Under the pieces are notes generated by a model. The model ran no database searches. It saw nothing but the letters and a program-made list of their open reading frames with translations, and was not told where the DNA came from. A stretch of DNA of 43,070 nt. It comes from Anoxybacillus sp. (lineage in GTDB: Bacteria; Bacillota; Bacilli; Bacillales; Anoxybacillaceae). Position 1 is the first letter of the stretch. The number at the start of each line of letters is the position of its first letter. Positions 33,158 to 42,797 of this stretch are shown piece after piece. The position numbers were made by a program, and so were the translations under genes. Location of the stretch: the NCBI RefSeq assembly GCF_023512315.1, contig NZ_JAILZV010000006.1:1-43070 (forward strand), in the 5' to 3' direction.

Positions 33158-34228
33158 ATGAGACATCTCGTTCTGCTCGGCGGGGGATATGGCAATATGC
33201 GTATTTTGCTTCGCCTTCTCCCAAATCAACTGCATGAGAACGTTCACATTACGCTCATTGACCGCGTACCGTACCATTGTTTAAAAACAGAGTATTACGC
33301 ATTAGCCGCAGGAACTGTCAGCGACCATGACATTCGCGTACCATTTCCAGAGCATCCTCGCCTCACGTATCGTTTTGGGGAAGTTGTCCGCATTGATCTC
33401 GATGCCCAAACAGTCTTTTTAGAAGACGGGACTTCTGTTTCATATGATGATTTAGTCATCGGATTAGGCTGTGAAGATAAATATCACGGCGTTCCGGGAG
33501 CGGAACAATTTACGTACAGCATCCAATCAATCGATAAAGCACGCACGACGTATCAAGCATTAAACAACTTGCCGCCGCAATCAGTCGTCGCTATTGTTGG
33601 CGCAGGATTAAGCGGGGTGGAACTAGCAAGCGAACTCGCGGAAAGTCGTCCAGACTTGCACGTCATGTTATTTGACCGTGGAGAGCGAATTTTGCCGATG
33701 TTTCCAGAACGGTTAAGCGTATACGTCGAAAGCTGGTTCGATGAGCACCATATTGAAATTGTTCGTTTTTCTAACATTACCAAAGTAGAAAAAGGCGTAT
33801 TATATAACCACGATGAGCCGATTCGATGTGACGCCGTCGTCTGGACGGCCGGCATTCAGCCAAATCGGGTCGTCCGTGCGTTAAACGTCGAAAAAGACGC
33901 GCAAGGACGTGTCGTGTTAACAACCCGTCATCATATTCTAGGCTATGAAAACGTATATGTTGTCGGCGACTGTGCTAGCTTGCCGCACGCGCCAAGCGCC
34001 CAACTTGCCGAAGGGCAGGCAGAACAAATTGTCCAAGTGCTCCAAAAACGTTGGAACGGGGAAGAGCCGCCACAATCGTTCCCACCAATTAAATTAAAAG
34101 GTATTCTCGGCTCGCTCGGCAAAAAACATGGATTTGGTCTTGTCGCTGACCGTCCGCTAACTGGCCGCGTGCCGCGCCTTTTAAAATCCGGCGTGCTTTG
34201 GATGTATAAATACCATAACGGATATTAA
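33158..34228 (+). CDS. yutJ: YutJ, NADH dehydrogenase-like flavoprotein
   Basis: 356 residues, paralogue of YumB. FAD motif LLGGGYGNM at the N-terminus, second Rossmann motif VAIVGAGLSGVELASELAE and VYVVGDCASLPHAPSA. Likely an NAD(P)H-quinone oxidoreductase on the membrane, role unproven. The start is ATG at 33158 after AAAGGGG; an upstream ATG at 33125 adds 11 unsupported residues. The terminator at 34225-34257 is shared with yuzD. Confidence 0.9.
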   Translation: MRHLVLLGGGYGNMRILLRLLPNQLHENVHITLIDRVPYHCLKTEYYALAAGTVSDHDIRVPFPEHPRLTYRFGEVVRIDLDAQTVFLEDGTSVSYDDLVIGLGCEDKYHGVPGAEQFTYSIQSIDKARTTYQALNNLPPQSVVAIVGAGLSGVELASELAESRPDLHVMLFDRGERILPMFPERLSVYVESWFDEHHIEIVRFSNITKVEKGVLYNHDEPIRCDAVVWTAGIQPNRVVRALNVEKDAQGRVVLTTRHHILGYENVYVVGDCASLPHAPSAQLAEGQAEQIVQVLQKRWNGEEPPQSFPPIKLKGILGSLGKKHGFGLVADRPLTGRVPRLLKSGVLWMYKYHNGY

Positions 34229-34257
34229 AACGGGTGCCTTAGAGCACCCGTTTTTTA
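34225..34257. terminator. Bidirectional terminator, yutJ / yuzD
   Basis: 11-bp stem AAAACGGGTGC / GCACCCGTTTT, loop CTTAGA, T tract, ending on the yuzD stop. Confidence 0.9.
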
Positions 34258-34590
34258 TGCTTGTTCGACGGATTTATATCCGTATTTCTCCATTTCCTCA
34301 TAAATCGCTTTTAATTTTGGATTCCCTTCTCCGACTATTTTTCCTTCGATAAGGACAACAGGGTAAAATAAATCGTCTTCCACTACTTTCTTTGCGAACG
34401 TTCTCTTTTCTTCATCGTCTGGCGGCTGGAAAATATCGATGTATGAAATGACGAACGGTTGGTTCGGATATTTCCGTTTAATGGCTGCCTCTAACCACTC
34501 ATACGTTTCTTTTGAAGAGGGCAAATTGACACAAGAGGGACAAACGACATCGGCGCCATATACGCATATTTCAATCGGTTTAAATGACAT
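34255..34590 (-). CDS. yuzD: YuzD, thioredoxin-fold DUF1462 protein
   Basis: 111 residues, thioredoxin-like with a CPSC pair near residues 17-20 at the expected active-site place. Likely a redox or Fe-S related protein; divergent from the NifU-like yutI, a fixed pairing in Bacillaceae. Start ATG after GGAAGGTGG. Confidence 0.88.
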   Translation of the reverse strand: MSFKPIEICVYGADVVCPSCVNLPSSKETYEWLEAAIKRKYPNQPFVISYIDIFQPPDDEEKRTFAKKVVEDDLFYPVVLIEGKIVGEGNPKLKAIYEEMEKYGYKSVEQA

Positions 34591-34684
34591 TTGTTTCCAC
34601 CTTCCTCTCCATGGCGAAAAAGTTATTAGATTTTTTTCATTATAACGATTATAATAAAGTTACAGAAAGGAGTCGATGGGAAGA

Positions 34685-34921
34685 ATGAGCGATTTAGAAA
34701 TTAAAGAACAAGTGCAAGAAGTTTTAGATAAACTACGTCCGTTTTTGCTCCGAGACGGCGGTGACTGCGAACTCGTCGATGTTGAAGACGGCGTAGTGAA
34801 ATTGCGTTTACTTGGCGCTTGCGGCAGCTGCCCAAGCTCGACGATTACATTAAAAGCCGGCATTGAACGCGCCCTGTTAGAAGAAGTACCAGGCGTCGTC
34901 GAAGTCGAGCAAGTGTTTTAA
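34685..34921 (+). CDS. yutI: NifU-like Fe-S scaffold YutI
   Basis: 78 residues, a NifU C-terminal domain: [19 protein letters not shown] followed by ACGSCPSST with the CXXC that holds the Fe-S cluster. Delivers clusters to client proteins. Start choice is uncertain: ATG at 34685 gives the usual family length, while ATG at 34676 is only 3 bases after AGGAG. Terminator at 34929-34964. Confidence 0.88.
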   Translation: MSDLEIKEQVQEVLDKLRPFLLRDGGDCELVDVEDGVVKLRLLGACGSCPSSTITLKAGIERALLEEVPGVVEVEQVF

Positions 34922-34928
34922 GAAAAGC

Positions 34929-34964
34929 GGAGGCTGTCCCTGAGCTTAAGGGACAGCCTTTTTA
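34929..34964. terminator. Terminator of yutI, probably also thrB
   Basis: AGGCTGTCCC / GGGACAGCCT around TGAGCTTAA, then TTTTTAG on the plus strand; lies between the convergent yutI and thrB. Confidence 0.8.
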
Positions 34965-34986
34965 GCACGCTTCACGGAATATTGCG

Positions 34987-35901
34987 TTATGCTTCTAGCG
35001 CCATTTTGTAGACGCGGCTGCCAATCGGTTCAACTGTTAAACATTCCACCGCGCAATGCGGAAAGTGTGGCGTTAATTTTTCCTTTAGCCACTCCCCTCT
35101 TCCTTGTTCCGCAAAGCAAAGAACCGTTGGACCTGCGCCACTCAATGCTGCACCAAACGCTCCATACTCTTTAGCGAGCGCCTGCACATGTGCTAATTCG
35201 GGAATTAACGATGCGCGGTACGGTTGATGGAACACGTCGTTGTCCATCATTTTTCCTGCCAATCGCCAATTTTTTGTCAACAATGCCGCTACGAGTACGT
35301 TACTGACGGCGCTTGCTTCTACCGCTTGTTCTTTGGAAAAAGAAACAGGAAGCACACGACGCGCTTTTTTCGTTTCTAATTCATAGTTCGGAATAACTGC
35401 CACAAGGTCTAGGTCGATATTCGGAACGTGAATAATCGTCGTTTCTTCTTCTCGATGGCAGCCGATGACGAGCCCACCGTATAATGACGCACCAACGTTA
35501 TCTGGATGCCCTTCGAAACAACTTGCCAATCGCGCCTTTTCTTCCATCGTCAGCGACAATTTTGCGAGCTCATTCGCTAGTTCGATGCCTGCTACAACGG
35601 CTGCCGCACTGCTTCCTAGCCCGCGCGTAAATGGAATATCGCTATATACATCCACCGCGCACGCCGGTAACATTCTTCCATGCGTGCGAGCCACTTCGTC
35701 CGCCACCCGAAAAATTAAATTATCCGTTCCCGTCGGAATCGACTGCACTTCTTCCGAACGAGCGGTAAATTTCCATTCATTTGCTTGTCGCACTTCCAAT
35801 ACTAAATAGCGGGAAACCGCTAACCCAAGCGAATCGAACCCAGGTCCTAAATTTGCCGTACTCGCTGGGACAACAATTTTCAACATCTCGTCTTCTTTCA
35901 T
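34987..35901 (-). CDS. thrB: Homoserine kinase
   Basis: 304 residues, GHMP kinase phosphorylating homoserine for threonine synthesis. [18 protein letters not shown] at the start, ATP loop [17 protein letters not shown] (about 90-106) and [10 protein letters not shown] near the C-terminus. Its ATG overlaps the thrC stop (ATGA), so translation is coupled. Third gene of hom-thrC-thrB, the order of B. subtilis. Confidence 0.95.
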   Translation of the reverse strand: MKEDEMLKIVVPASTANLGPGFDSLGLAVSRYLVLEVRQANEWKFTARSEEVQSIPTGTDNLIFRVADEVARTHGRMLPACAVDVYSDIPFTRGLGSSAAAVVAGIELANELAKLSLTMEEKARLASCFEGHPDNVGASLYGGLVIGCHREEETTIIHVPNIDLDLVAVIPNYELETKKARRVLPVSFSKEQAVEASAVSNVLVAALLTKNWRLAGKMMDNDVFHQPYRASLIPELAHVQALAKEYGAFGAALSGAGPTVLCFAEQGRGEWLKEKLTPHFPHCAVECLTVEPIGSRVYKMALEA

Positions 35902-36959
35902 TGGTGAACAGCCCCTTGAATATGTTCAAACACGATCCGTTCGTCATTTGGAAGCACCACCGGCGCTATATCAGCTGCCTCCATCGCAATTGCTGGGTCT
36001 TTTAGTCCGTTTCCAGTCAATACGGCTACAACGGTACTTCCTTCTTTCACTTCTCCAAGCCTTCTTTGCTTGATCACCCCAGCAATGGAAGCGCACGACG
36101 CCGGTTCGGCAAAAATTCCTTCTGCTCTTGCCAGTAGTTTATACGCTTCTAAAATCTCCGCGTCCGATACGTCGTCTATTTTTCCGTTTGATTCGTTCAC
36201 CGCCTGCACGGCTTTTTCCCAACTTGCTGGGTTGCCAATGCGAATCGCGGTCGCAATTGTTTCTGGTTCGGTAATGACTTGGTTGCGCACGATTGCCGCC
36301 GCACCTTCCGCCTCAAACCCGCGCATTTCTGGTAACCCCGTTTGCTTTCGTTCGTGATATTCTTTAAATCCTTTCCAATACGCTGTAATATTTCCAGCAT
36401 TTCCGACCGGAATCGCCAATACATCCGGAGCTTTGCCAAGCTGCTGGCAAACTTCAAACGCAGCCGTTTTTTGCCCTTCGATGCGGTATGGGTTTACCGA
36501 GTTAACGAGCGTAATTGGCGCGATGTCACTTAACCGTCGCACCATTTTTAACGCTTCGTCAAAATTTCCCTCAATCGCAAAAATTTCTGCCCCATACATC
36601 ACTGCTTGCGCCAATTTCCCCATCGCAATTTTCCCGTGCGGAATGACGACGATGCAGCGCATCCCTGCTCGTGCGGCATACGCAGCTGCTGCTGCTGACG
36701 TATTGCCAGTGGAGGCGCAAATAATCGTATGGCTTCCTTCTTCTTTCGCTTTCGCCACTGCCATCACCATGCCGCGGTCTTTGAAAGACCCGGTCGGATT
36801 GGCGCCTTCCACTTTCACATACAGCTCAATGCCAAGCTGGGCAGATAGCCGCTCTAACCGAATTAACGGGGTATTCCCTTCATGCAATGAAAGAAGCGGC
36901 GTTTTTTCCGTCACCGGCAAAAATTCGCGAAATTCCTGTAACAATCCTTTCCACGCCAT
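35898..36959 (-). CDS. thrC: Threonine synthase
   Basis: 353 residues, PLP-dependent, converts phosphohomoserine to threonine. The PLP lysine is Lys60 in [10 protein letters not shown]; phosphate loop [12 protein letters not shown] and [16 protein letters not shown]. The ATG overlaps the stop of hom by one base (TAATG), so hom, thrC and thrB are tightly coupled. Confidence 0.96.
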   Translation of the reverse strand: MAWKGLLQEFREFLPVTEKTPLLSLHEGNTPLIRLERLSAQLGIELYVKVEGANPTGSFKDRGMVMAVAKAKEEGSHTIICASTGNTSAAAAAYAARAGMRCIVVIPHGKIAMGKLAQAVMYGAEIFAIEGNFDEALKMVRRLSDIAPITLVNSVNPYRIEGQKTAAFEVCQQLGKAPDVLAIPVGNAGNITAYWKGFKEYHERKQTGLPEMRGFEAEGAAAIVRNQVITEPETIATAIRIGNPASWEKAVQAVNESNGKIDDVSDAEILEAYKLLARAEGIFAEPASCASIAGVIKQRRLGEVKEGSTVVAVLTGNGLKDPAIAMEAADIAPVVLPNDERIVFEHIQGAVHQ

Positions 36960-38257
36960 TAGTTCCCATTCCCTTCTACGCGATACGAGCTTTTCACATC
37001 TTTCACAATCGCAAGGTCACGCAACTGTTGCAAAATTTCTTCATACGCTTGTTGCGACGCTTTATGCGTGACAATGACAATTTCTGCAACTCCTTTTTCT
37101 TTTAGAGGTAACTGCAAAATTTTCTCGAAGCTAACGCCCCGCTCAGAGAAAATGGCCGTAATTTTCGCAAATGCTCCGACTTCGTCTTTTACGTGAATAC
37201 GAAGGAAATATTTCGAAAAAATTTCTGCCGGAGCTTTTAACTGCTTTTCATATTGCGGAGCAACTGCGCTTCGTCCGTTTACCCCAAGCCGCATATTTTT
37301 CATAACCGCTACTAAATCCGATACGACTGCGGTTGCAGTCGGAAGGCTTCCGGCACCTGGACCGTAAAACATCGTTTCTCCAACTGCTTCTCCGTACACA
37401 TACACGGCGTTGTATTCGTCGCTCACCGACGCTAGCGGGTGAGAATCTGGCAACAATGTCGGCTGGACGCTCACCTCCACTTTGTCGCCATCGCGATGAG
37501 CAATCCCAATTAATTTCATCGTATAGCCAAGCCGCTTGCTGTAATCTAAATCTTCTTCCGTAATGCCAGTAATTCCTTTTACTTGCACATCTTCTAAATC
37601 AATGTTCATAGAAAATCCTAACCGCGCTAAAATCGCCATCTTCCGCGCGGCGTCTAGCCCTTCAACGTCTGCGGTCGGATCTGCTTCTGCATATCCAAGC
37701 GCTTGCGCCTCCGCTAGCACTTCTTCATATGGGCTTCCGTATTTACACATTTTCGTTAAAATAAAGTTTGTCGTTCCGTTAACAATTCCCATCATTTTTG
37801 TGATTCGATCAGACGCTAAGCCGTCGACAAGGCTGCGTAAAATCGGAATGCCGCCGGCAACGCTCGCCTCATAAAATAAGTCACAGCCATTTTCTGTCGC
37901 TACTGCAAGCAATTCCGAACCGTAGAGCGCCATTAAATCTTTGTTCGCTGTTACGACATGTTTCCCTTTCTGCAACGCTTGCAGTAAATAGTGCTTCGTT
38001 TGCTCTACTCCACCCATCACTTCGATGACGACATCGATTTCCGGATCGTTAATAACCTCTTCCGCATTCGTTGTTAATAGCTCTGGAGCGACTTTCACAT
38101 CACGCTCTTTATATAAATCGCGAACGAGAATTTTTTTTACAACAACCGGGCAGCCGACTTGATGGATAAGTTGGTCTTGATGGTTTTCAATAATTTTCAC
38201 AACCCCGCTGCCTACTGTTCCTAATCCTAACAAACCAACCGCAATTGGTTTTGCCAT
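36959..38257 (-). CDS. hom: Homoserine dehydrogenase
   Basis: 432 residues. NAD(P) Rossmann motif [12 protein letters not shown] near the start, catalytic segment [16 protein letters not shown] in the middle and a C-terminal ACT domain (about 350-428) for feedback by threonine. Makes homoserine for threonine and methionine. Start ATG at 38257 after AGGGAG; the longer frame has no site. First gene of the operon; promoter at 38313-38341. Confidence 0.95.
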   Translation of the reverse strand: MAKPIAVGLLGLGTVGSGVVKIIENHQDQLIHQVGCPVVVKKILVRDLYKERDVKVAPELLTTNAEEVINDPEIDVVIEVMGGVEQTKHYLLQALQKGKHVVTANKDLMALYGSELLAVATENGCDLFYEASVAGGIPILRSLVDGLASDRITKMMGIVNGTTNFILTKMCKYGSPYEEVLAEAQALGYAEADPTADVEGLDAARKMAILARLGFSMNIDLEDVQVKGITGITEEDLDYSKRLGYTMKLIGIAHRDGDKVEVSVQPTLLPDSHPLASVSDEYNAVYVYGEAVGETMFYGPGAGSLPTATAVVSDLVAVMKNMRLGVNGRSAVAPQYEKQLKAPAEIFSKYFLRIHVKDEVGAFAKITAIFSERGVSFEKILQLPLKEKGVAEIVIVTHKASQQAYEEILQQLRDLAIVKDVKSSYRVEGNGN

Positions 38258-38287
38258 CCTCACCACTCCCTTTTGTATTTCCTGTAT

Positions 38288-38400
38288 GAACATCTGTTTT
38301 TATATAGTAGACATTATAAAAGATGTTCCTTTCTTTTACAATCATTATTTTTTTATCATATATTCTGAAAACGTTTAACATCAAGTAAATTCTGATAATT
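38288..38400 (-). promoter_or_regulatory. hom-thrCB promoter, start-site palindrome and CodY-like boxes
   Basis: Minus strand TTGTAA (38336-38341), 17-base spacer, perfect TATAAT (38313-38318). An inverted repeat GAACATCT (38288-38295) / AGATGTTC (38321-38328) brackets the -10 and start site. Upstream, at 38359-38373 and 38386-38400, two 15-mers each match AATTTTCWGAAAATT with four mismatches, weak CodY-like candidates. Confidence 0.5.
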
Positions 38401-38410
38401 TTTTTAAAAA

Positions 38411-38440
38411 AATAAATAGCCCTTCTTGGTTGAAGGGCTA
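38411..38440 (-). terminator. Terminator of the D-2-hydroxyacid dehydrogenase gene
   Basis: TAGCCCTTC / GAAGGGCTA hairpin over the stop codon, followed on the minus strand by TTTATTTTTTT. Confidence 0.85.
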
Positions 38441-39430
38441 CGATCGTTTCTGTGCTAGCCATTCTGTATTTACTAGCGCTTCTGGCGTTTCGCCTGTTAG
38501 CACGGCGAGAATGTTTCGACAACTCCGTTCCATCATCTTTCTCCGCGTTTCGATACTGGCACTTCCGATATGCGGAAGGGCGACGACGTTTTTGAGTGAC
38601 AATAGCGGATGCGATGGATCGACTGGCTCTTTCGTAAAAACATCTAGCCCCGCTGCGGCAATTTCGCCTGCCACAAGCGCCTCATATAGTGCCTCTTCAT
38701 CGACGACAGCGCCCCTTGATGCATTAATAAAAATGGCCGATTTCTTCATCCATCGGAACGCCTGGCGGTTGAACAAATGGCGCGTTTCTGCCGTAAGCGG
38801 CGTTAAACATACGACAAAATCAGCCGCCTGCAACAACTGTTGAAACGTACAATATACCGCACCTAATTGCCGCTCCGCTTCTTCGTTTCGCGTCCGGTTA
38901 TGATATAAAATGTTCATGTCAAACCCTTTCGCCCGTTTCGCAACCGCTTGTCCTATTTTTCCAAGACCAACAATGCCAATCGTTTTATGGTGTACATCCG
39001 TACCCGCCAATAAAAACGGGCTCCAACTTTTCCATTCCCCCGCTTTGATATATTCGGCTGCTTCCACTATCCGCCGCGCCGTCGCTAATAATAGTGCAAA
39101 CGTTAAATCCGCTGTCGTATCATTCAGCACGTCTGGCGTATTGCAAACTGCTATGCCATATTCTGTCGCTACCGGCACATCAATATTATCAAACCCGACT
39201 GCCATATTTGCCACCACTTTTAACTTTTCCCCTACTTCCATTACTTCCCGATCAATACGGTCGGATAACATGGTTAGGAGCGCGTCGGCTTTTTTCGCGT
39301 TCGCAAGCAACACGTCTCGCGCCACCGGCACATCGTCGTACGGCCACATTTCTACTTCTCCAATGGCTCGTAACGGTGCAATCACTTCTTCAGGCAATTT
39401 TCGTGTAATAAAAATATACGGCTTGTCCAT
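38438..39430 (-). CDS. D-2-hydroxyacid dehydrogenase (glyoxylate/hydroxypyruvate reductase type)
   Basis: 330 residues. NAD-binding GIVGLGKIGQAVAKRAKGF, then NASRGAVVDEEAL (catalytic Arg region) and LPHIGSASIETR with the catalytic His. It reduces glyoxylate or hydroxypyruvate with NAD(P)H. The start is ATG at 39430 after GGAGAAA; the longer frame reaches into the yutH terminator. Not part of the threonine operon: it has its own terminator and lies upstream of the hom promoter. Confidence 0.88.
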   Translation of the reverse strand: MDKPYIFITRKLPEEVIAPLRAIGEVEMWPYDDVPVARDVLLANAKKADALLTMLSDRIDREVMEVGEKLKVVANMAVGFDNIDVPVATEYGIAVCNTPDVLNDTTADLTFALLLATARRIVEAAEYIKAGEWKSWSPFLLAGTDVHHKTIGIVGLGKIGQAVAKRAKGFDMNILYHNRTRNEEAERQLGAVYCTFQQLLQAADFVVCLTPLTAETRHLFNRQAFRWMKKSAIFINASRGAVVDEEALYEALVAGEIAAAGLDVFTKEPVDPSHPLLSLKNVVALPHIGSASIETRRKMMERSCRNILAVLTGETPEALVNTEWLAQKRS

Positions 39431-39471
39431 ATCGATTTCTCCTTCCATTTTCCTCCTAGTCATAATCGTCC

Positions 39472-39497
39472 AAAAAGCGGCGATAGGCCGCTTTTTG
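39472..39497 (-). terminator. Terminator of yutH
   Basis: AAAAAGCGGC / GCCGCTTTTT, loop CTATC region, just after the yutH stop. Confidence 0.85.
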
Positions 39498-39498
39498 T

Positions 39499-40488
39499 TT
39501 AGTGCTTTAACCAACGAACGACCGGCAACGAAAAGCGCTTTGGTAAGTCTAATTGCTCGTAAAATGAAGCTAAAAACGACTCATACGCTTGCGCATGATC
39601 GATGAGCGAACGTAACGTTTGTGCATAGCGCTTTTTTTCTTGTTCGCTTTCCGTTAAATAATATCCTTCTACACACTCAAAATAAGGGATTGGGAACAAT
39701 AACCGCGCATAAACGAGCCGCCAAGCAAATGCCGACAGTGGCGTAATACGCTCATACTCGCGAAAAAACGAGTGCATCTGCTCTACTTCTCCTTGCATGT
39801 ATAACGCACGTACCCACTCTGCTAAGTCACGAGCACAATGATCGTACACCCAGTCCAACGGGAGCTTCACCTCTTTCCCCCCCACCCATAACGCTTGCGG
39901 CAGCCGTTCATGGCAAATTGTTGCTGCATCTATCGTGTACGGCTGTTCATCTAACTCTGTATCGGTAACGTATTGAATCGCATTTTCTGCTAGCCCAGCA
40001 TAATACGGAAACGACTCCACAAACCAATCCGTAAATTCGTCTTCCCGTTGTTGCCATTTCTCTTTCCAAAATAACTCCATTTGGTCTACCCGTTGTCCCC
40101 ATAGCTGCTTCCATTGTCCAATTCGATTACAATACACAATATTGCTCGGAACATATCGACCGAGGGCATGAAGTTTTGCTAGTTCTTTTCCAAACGGCGC
40201 TGTTCTTGCGTACAGTTGCGCTGGAATACGAAACAAGGCAACATACTGCCCGTTATGGGAGGCGACTAGCTTTCCATTCGTTGTTGGAACGAGCGTCGCG
40301 ACCGATAAATCTCCTTTTGCTACTAAATAGACAGCCATTTGATGTAGCTCGCTCATCTCCTTTTCCGTCCGATGGGGAACGGGGACAAAGAGAAATTTTT
40401 CCTGTCCACATAAAAATACATCATACTTCCCTAGCTTTTCCGTCTTTTCTACTTTCCGTCCGTATTGTTGTTCGGTCCATTCAAGCAT
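39499..40488 (-). CDS. yutH: Spore coat protein YutH (kinase-like fold)
   Basis: 329 residues, resembling YutH and the CotS group of spore coat proteins, which have a degenerate aminoglycoside-phosphotransferase-like fold. The ATCHERLPQALWVG segment corresponds to the HxD-N catalytic region but is altered, so enzyme activity is doubtful; LPLDWVYDHCARDLAEW stands in for the DxD region. Start ATG at 40488 after AAAGGAGGGGG. Likely expressed in the mother cell. Confidence 0.85.
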   Translation of the reverse strand: MLEWTEQQYGRKVEKTEKLGKYDVFLCGQEKFLFVPVPHRTEKEMSELHQMAVYLVAKGDLSVATLVPTTNGKLVASHNGQYVALFRIPAQLYARTAPFGKELAKLHALGRYVPSNIVYCNRIGQWKQLWGQRVDQMELFWKEKWQQREDEFTDWFVESFPYYAGLAENAIQYVTDTELDEQPYTIDAATICHERLPQALWVGGKEVKLPLDWVYDHCARDLAEWVRALYMQGEVEQMHSFFREYERITPLSAFAWRLVYARLLFPIPYFECVEGYYLTESEQEKKRYAQTLRSLIDHAQAYESFLASFYEQLDLPKRFSLPVVRWLKH

Positions 40489-40562
40489 AATCCCCCTCCT
40501 TTCTATCCAAATATATGCCGAACAAATACCGAATACGAATAAATCACAAACACGCAAAATAT

Positions 40563-40592
40563 TTGTGCAACCTTCCATTTTTTGATTATAAT
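40563..40592 (+). promoter_or_regulatory. Promoter of yutG
   Basis: TTGTGC (40563-40568), 18-base spacer, perfect TATAAT (40587-40592), giving a leader of about 100 bases before yutG. The leader reveals no clear hairpin. Confidence 0.5.
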
Positions 40593-40698
40593 AATTTCAA
40601 CGTGAAGAGAAGCGTTCGTCCATCACTATTTTTTCTTAAAGAAGGCACGCTTTTCTCCATTTCCACATATACAATACAAAAAGAAATAGGTGAGCAAC

Positions 40699-41196
40699 AT
40701 GGAAAAATATACTATGAATAACCTTGAACACGTTGCACGTCAGTGGTTAGAAGCAAGAGGGGTAAAAATTGAAGATATTGCGGAGCTCGTTTATTACTTG
40801 CAATCGAAATATCATCCGAATTTAAAAATGGAGGAATGTATCGAAAACGTCAACCGTGTCATTTCCAAGCGCGAGGTGCAAAATGCGATTTTAACCGGTA
40901 TTCAACTCGATGTTCTTGCGGAGAAAGGAATGTTAGACGAGCCTCTCCAAGCAATCATCCACCGCGATGAAGGATTGTATGGAGTGGACGAAATTTTAGC
41001 ATTATCCATCGTTAACGTGTATGGCTCTATTGGTTTTACTAATTATGGATATATCGATAAACAAAAACCAGGGATTTTGCAGTACTTAAATGATAAGTCC
41101 ACAGGAAAATGCAATACCTTTTTAGATGATATCGTCGGTGCGATTGCGGCAGCTGCCTCCAGCCGTCTGGCACACCGCGCAGCCAATACAGAATAA
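40699..41196 (+). CDS. yutG: YutG, phosphatidylglycerophosphatase A-related protein
   Basis: 165 residues of the PgpA-related family (B. subtilis YutG). Helical; the C-terminal NTFLDDIVGAIAAAASSRLAHR carries acidic metal-binding residues. Membrane spans of classical PgpA are missing, so the substrate may be a soluble phosphate ester. Start ATG at 40699 after AGGTGA; a GTG three codons upstream is less likely. Shares a terminator with yutF. Confidence 0.85.
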   Translation: MEKYTMNNLEHVARQWLEARGVKIEDIAELVYYLQSKYHPNLKMEECIENVNRVISKREVQNAILTGIQLDVLAEKGMLDEPLQAIIHRDEGLYGVDEILALSIVNVYGSIGFTNYGYIDKQKPGILQYLNDKSTGKCNTFLDDIVGAIAAAASSRLAHRAANTE

Positions 41197-41220
41197 AGGG
41201 CGTCGTTTTGACGCCCTTTA
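41194..41220. terminator. Bidirectional terminator, yutG / yutF
   Basis: 11-bp perfect stem TAAAGGGCGTC / GACGCCCTTTA, loop GTTTT, overlapping both stops. Confidence 0.9.
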
Positions 41221-41988
41221 TATTCTTTCTATCCATTCTTTTAACGAGTCTACCGTATACGTCGGCTGTTCGGCGTATGTTGCTAATAGCTCTTTCGTCG
41301 TGACACCTGTATGCACAAGAAGTGTGTCCATACCGGCGTTCATCCCGGCTTTAATGTCCGTATCGTAGTAATCGCCAATCATTAACGTTTTCTCCCGCGG
41401 AACGCCAAGCACTTTTAACGCTTGTTCCATAATAATTTTTTCCGGTTTGCCGATAAAAATCGGCTGCACTTGCGTCGATACGGCAACGACCGACGTCAAT
41501 GACCCATTCCCAGGCAACAGTCCTCGCTCGGTTGGAATCGCAATGTCTCCGTTCGTCGAAATGAACGTTGCCCCATTTCGGACAGCTAAGCAGGCAATTG
41601 CTAGCTTTTCATATGTAATCGAGCGGTCAATGCCCATCACAACAAACTCCGCATCTTCTTTCGCAAACGTAAACCCTTTTTCTTTCAGCGCTTCGCGAAT
41701 ACCATCTTCGCCGATGACATACACGGTAGCATCTGGCGTTTGTTCAAAAATATAATTTGCCGTTGCTTGGCTCGTCGTAAATACTTGTTGCTCGGTCGCG
41801 GGAATGTCGAACGACTGCAATTTTTCCGCTACTTGCGCTGGCGTACGTGAAGAATTGTTAGTGACAAACAAATACGGAATGTGGCGGCGATGCAATTCTT
41901 TCACAAACTCGCGTGCTTCTGCAATACATTCCGTTCCGCGATACATCGTGCCGTCTAAATCGATTAAATACCCTTCATACGTTTTCAC
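41218..41988 (-). CDS. yutF: HAD-family phosphatase YutF (NagD-like)
   Basis: 256 residues, same as YutF. HAD motif I DLDGTMYRG (Asp10, Asp12), motif II FVTNNSSRTP, lysine in PIFIGKPEK, motif IV MIGDYYDTDIKAGMNAG. A cytosolic nucleotide or sugar phosphatase. The start is GTG at 41988 (MKTYEGYLIDLDG), 8 bases after GGGAG. Convergent with yutG. Confidence 0.92.
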   Translation of the reverse strand: MKTYEGYLIDLDGTMYRGTECIAEAREFVKELHRRHIPYLFVTNNSSRTPAQVAEKLQSFDIPATEQQVFTTSQATANYIFEQTPDATVYVIGEDGIREALKEKGFTFAKEDAEFVVMGIDRSITYEKLAIACLAVRNGATFISTNGDIAIPTERGLLPGNGSLTSVVAVSTQVQPIFIGKPEKIIMEQALKVLGVPREKTLMIGDYYDTDIKAGMNAGMDTLLVHTGVTTKELLATYAEQPTYTVDSLKEWIERI

Positions 41989-42053
41989 TTGCAGCACTCC
42001 CTTATATTCTGTACGTAACAAACTTTATCGCACAACCTACAAGATGTCAAAAT

Positions 42054-42088
42054 AAAAACGCTTCTTGAACGAGCGAGAAGCGTTTTTG
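42054..42088 (-). terminator. Terminator of the SufR-like regulator gene
   Basis: AAAAACGCTTCT / AGAAGCGTTTTT around a 10-base loop; the T tract follows in either direction. Confidence 0.85.
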
Positions 42089-42721
42089 TCATTCATCCGT
42101 TTCTTGAATAGTATAGTGGCAAACGTCGTCCCCTTTTGTGATGCACGTTTGTAAAGCAACTTTGGAGTTGAGCAGCTGTTGAAATAGTTGCAGCTCGCAT
42201 GAGCAAATGGAACGGTATTTTTTCGCAATTTCCGCAATCGGACAATGGTGGGCAATGAAATGGTACACCCCTTGTCCGTCTTTTTTCAGCTGTGCCATAT
42301 ATCCTTGTTCGTTTTGCAATTCAAGCAGTTTTTGCATTTTTTCGTCGAGCGGTTTTTCTTGAAAATCGTGCCCATACCGCTCTTTCATCCTTGCCATTCT
42401 CGCTTGCAAAAGAAGAGCGACCGTTTCTTTTCCCGCCAATGCCTCTAAATCGCTCAACAACTCGACCGCCCATTGTTTGTAATGCTGTGGAAACTGTTCT
42501 TCTCCTTTTGCTGACAGCTCATACACGTTCCTTGGTCTTCCCATCGCTTGGCGAAAAAGCGTTGAACAAATAAGCCCGTCGCGTTCTAACGCCTGCAAGT
42601 GGCGGCGTACGGCCATTTCGCTTATATGGAGCCGTTTAGCTAATTCGCCGGCTGTTAGCCGTTTTTCCATCTTCAACAACTTCAATATTTGTTGCTTTGT
42701 GGAAGAGGATTGATAATCCAT
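42089..42721 (-). CDS. SufR-like winged-helix regulator with C-terminal cysteine cluster
   Basis: 210 residues. N-terminal winged helix (about 10-75: LTAGELAKRLHISEMAVRRHL, then GRPRNVYELSAKGEE) typical of COG2345 regulators. The C-terminal half has Cys160, Cys173 and Cys201 with spacings X12 and X27, the same as the Fe-S cluster cysteines of cyanobacterial SufR; Cys175 and Cys193 are extra. It probably senses Fe-S or redox state. The start chosen is ATG at 42721 with GGTGA before it; ATG at 42745 is possible. Confidence 0.78.
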   Translation of the reverse strand: MDYQSSSTKQQILKLLKMEKRLTAGELAKRLHISEMAVRRHLQALERDGLICSTLFRQAMGRPRNVYELSAKGEEQFPQHYKQWAVELLSDLEALAGKETVALLLQARMARMKERYGHDFQEKPLDEKMQKLLELQNEQGYMAQLKKDGQGVYHFIAHHCPIAEIAKKYRSICSCELQLFQQLLNSKVALQTCITKGDDVCHYTIQETDE

Positions 42722-42797
42722 CTCATTCACCGTCCTCTTCCTCATTGTACGCTATTTCTTTCATTGATACAATTTTTAAACGAAAAAGTTAGGAAAG

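Noticed and set aside
36433-37071. 212-residue plus-strand frame opposite thrC
   Set aside because: Antisense to thrC and hom, which have full family motifs.
38910-39605. 231-residue plus-strand frame opposite the 2-hydroxyacid dehydrogenase
   Set aside because: Shadow frame from codon bias of the real gene.
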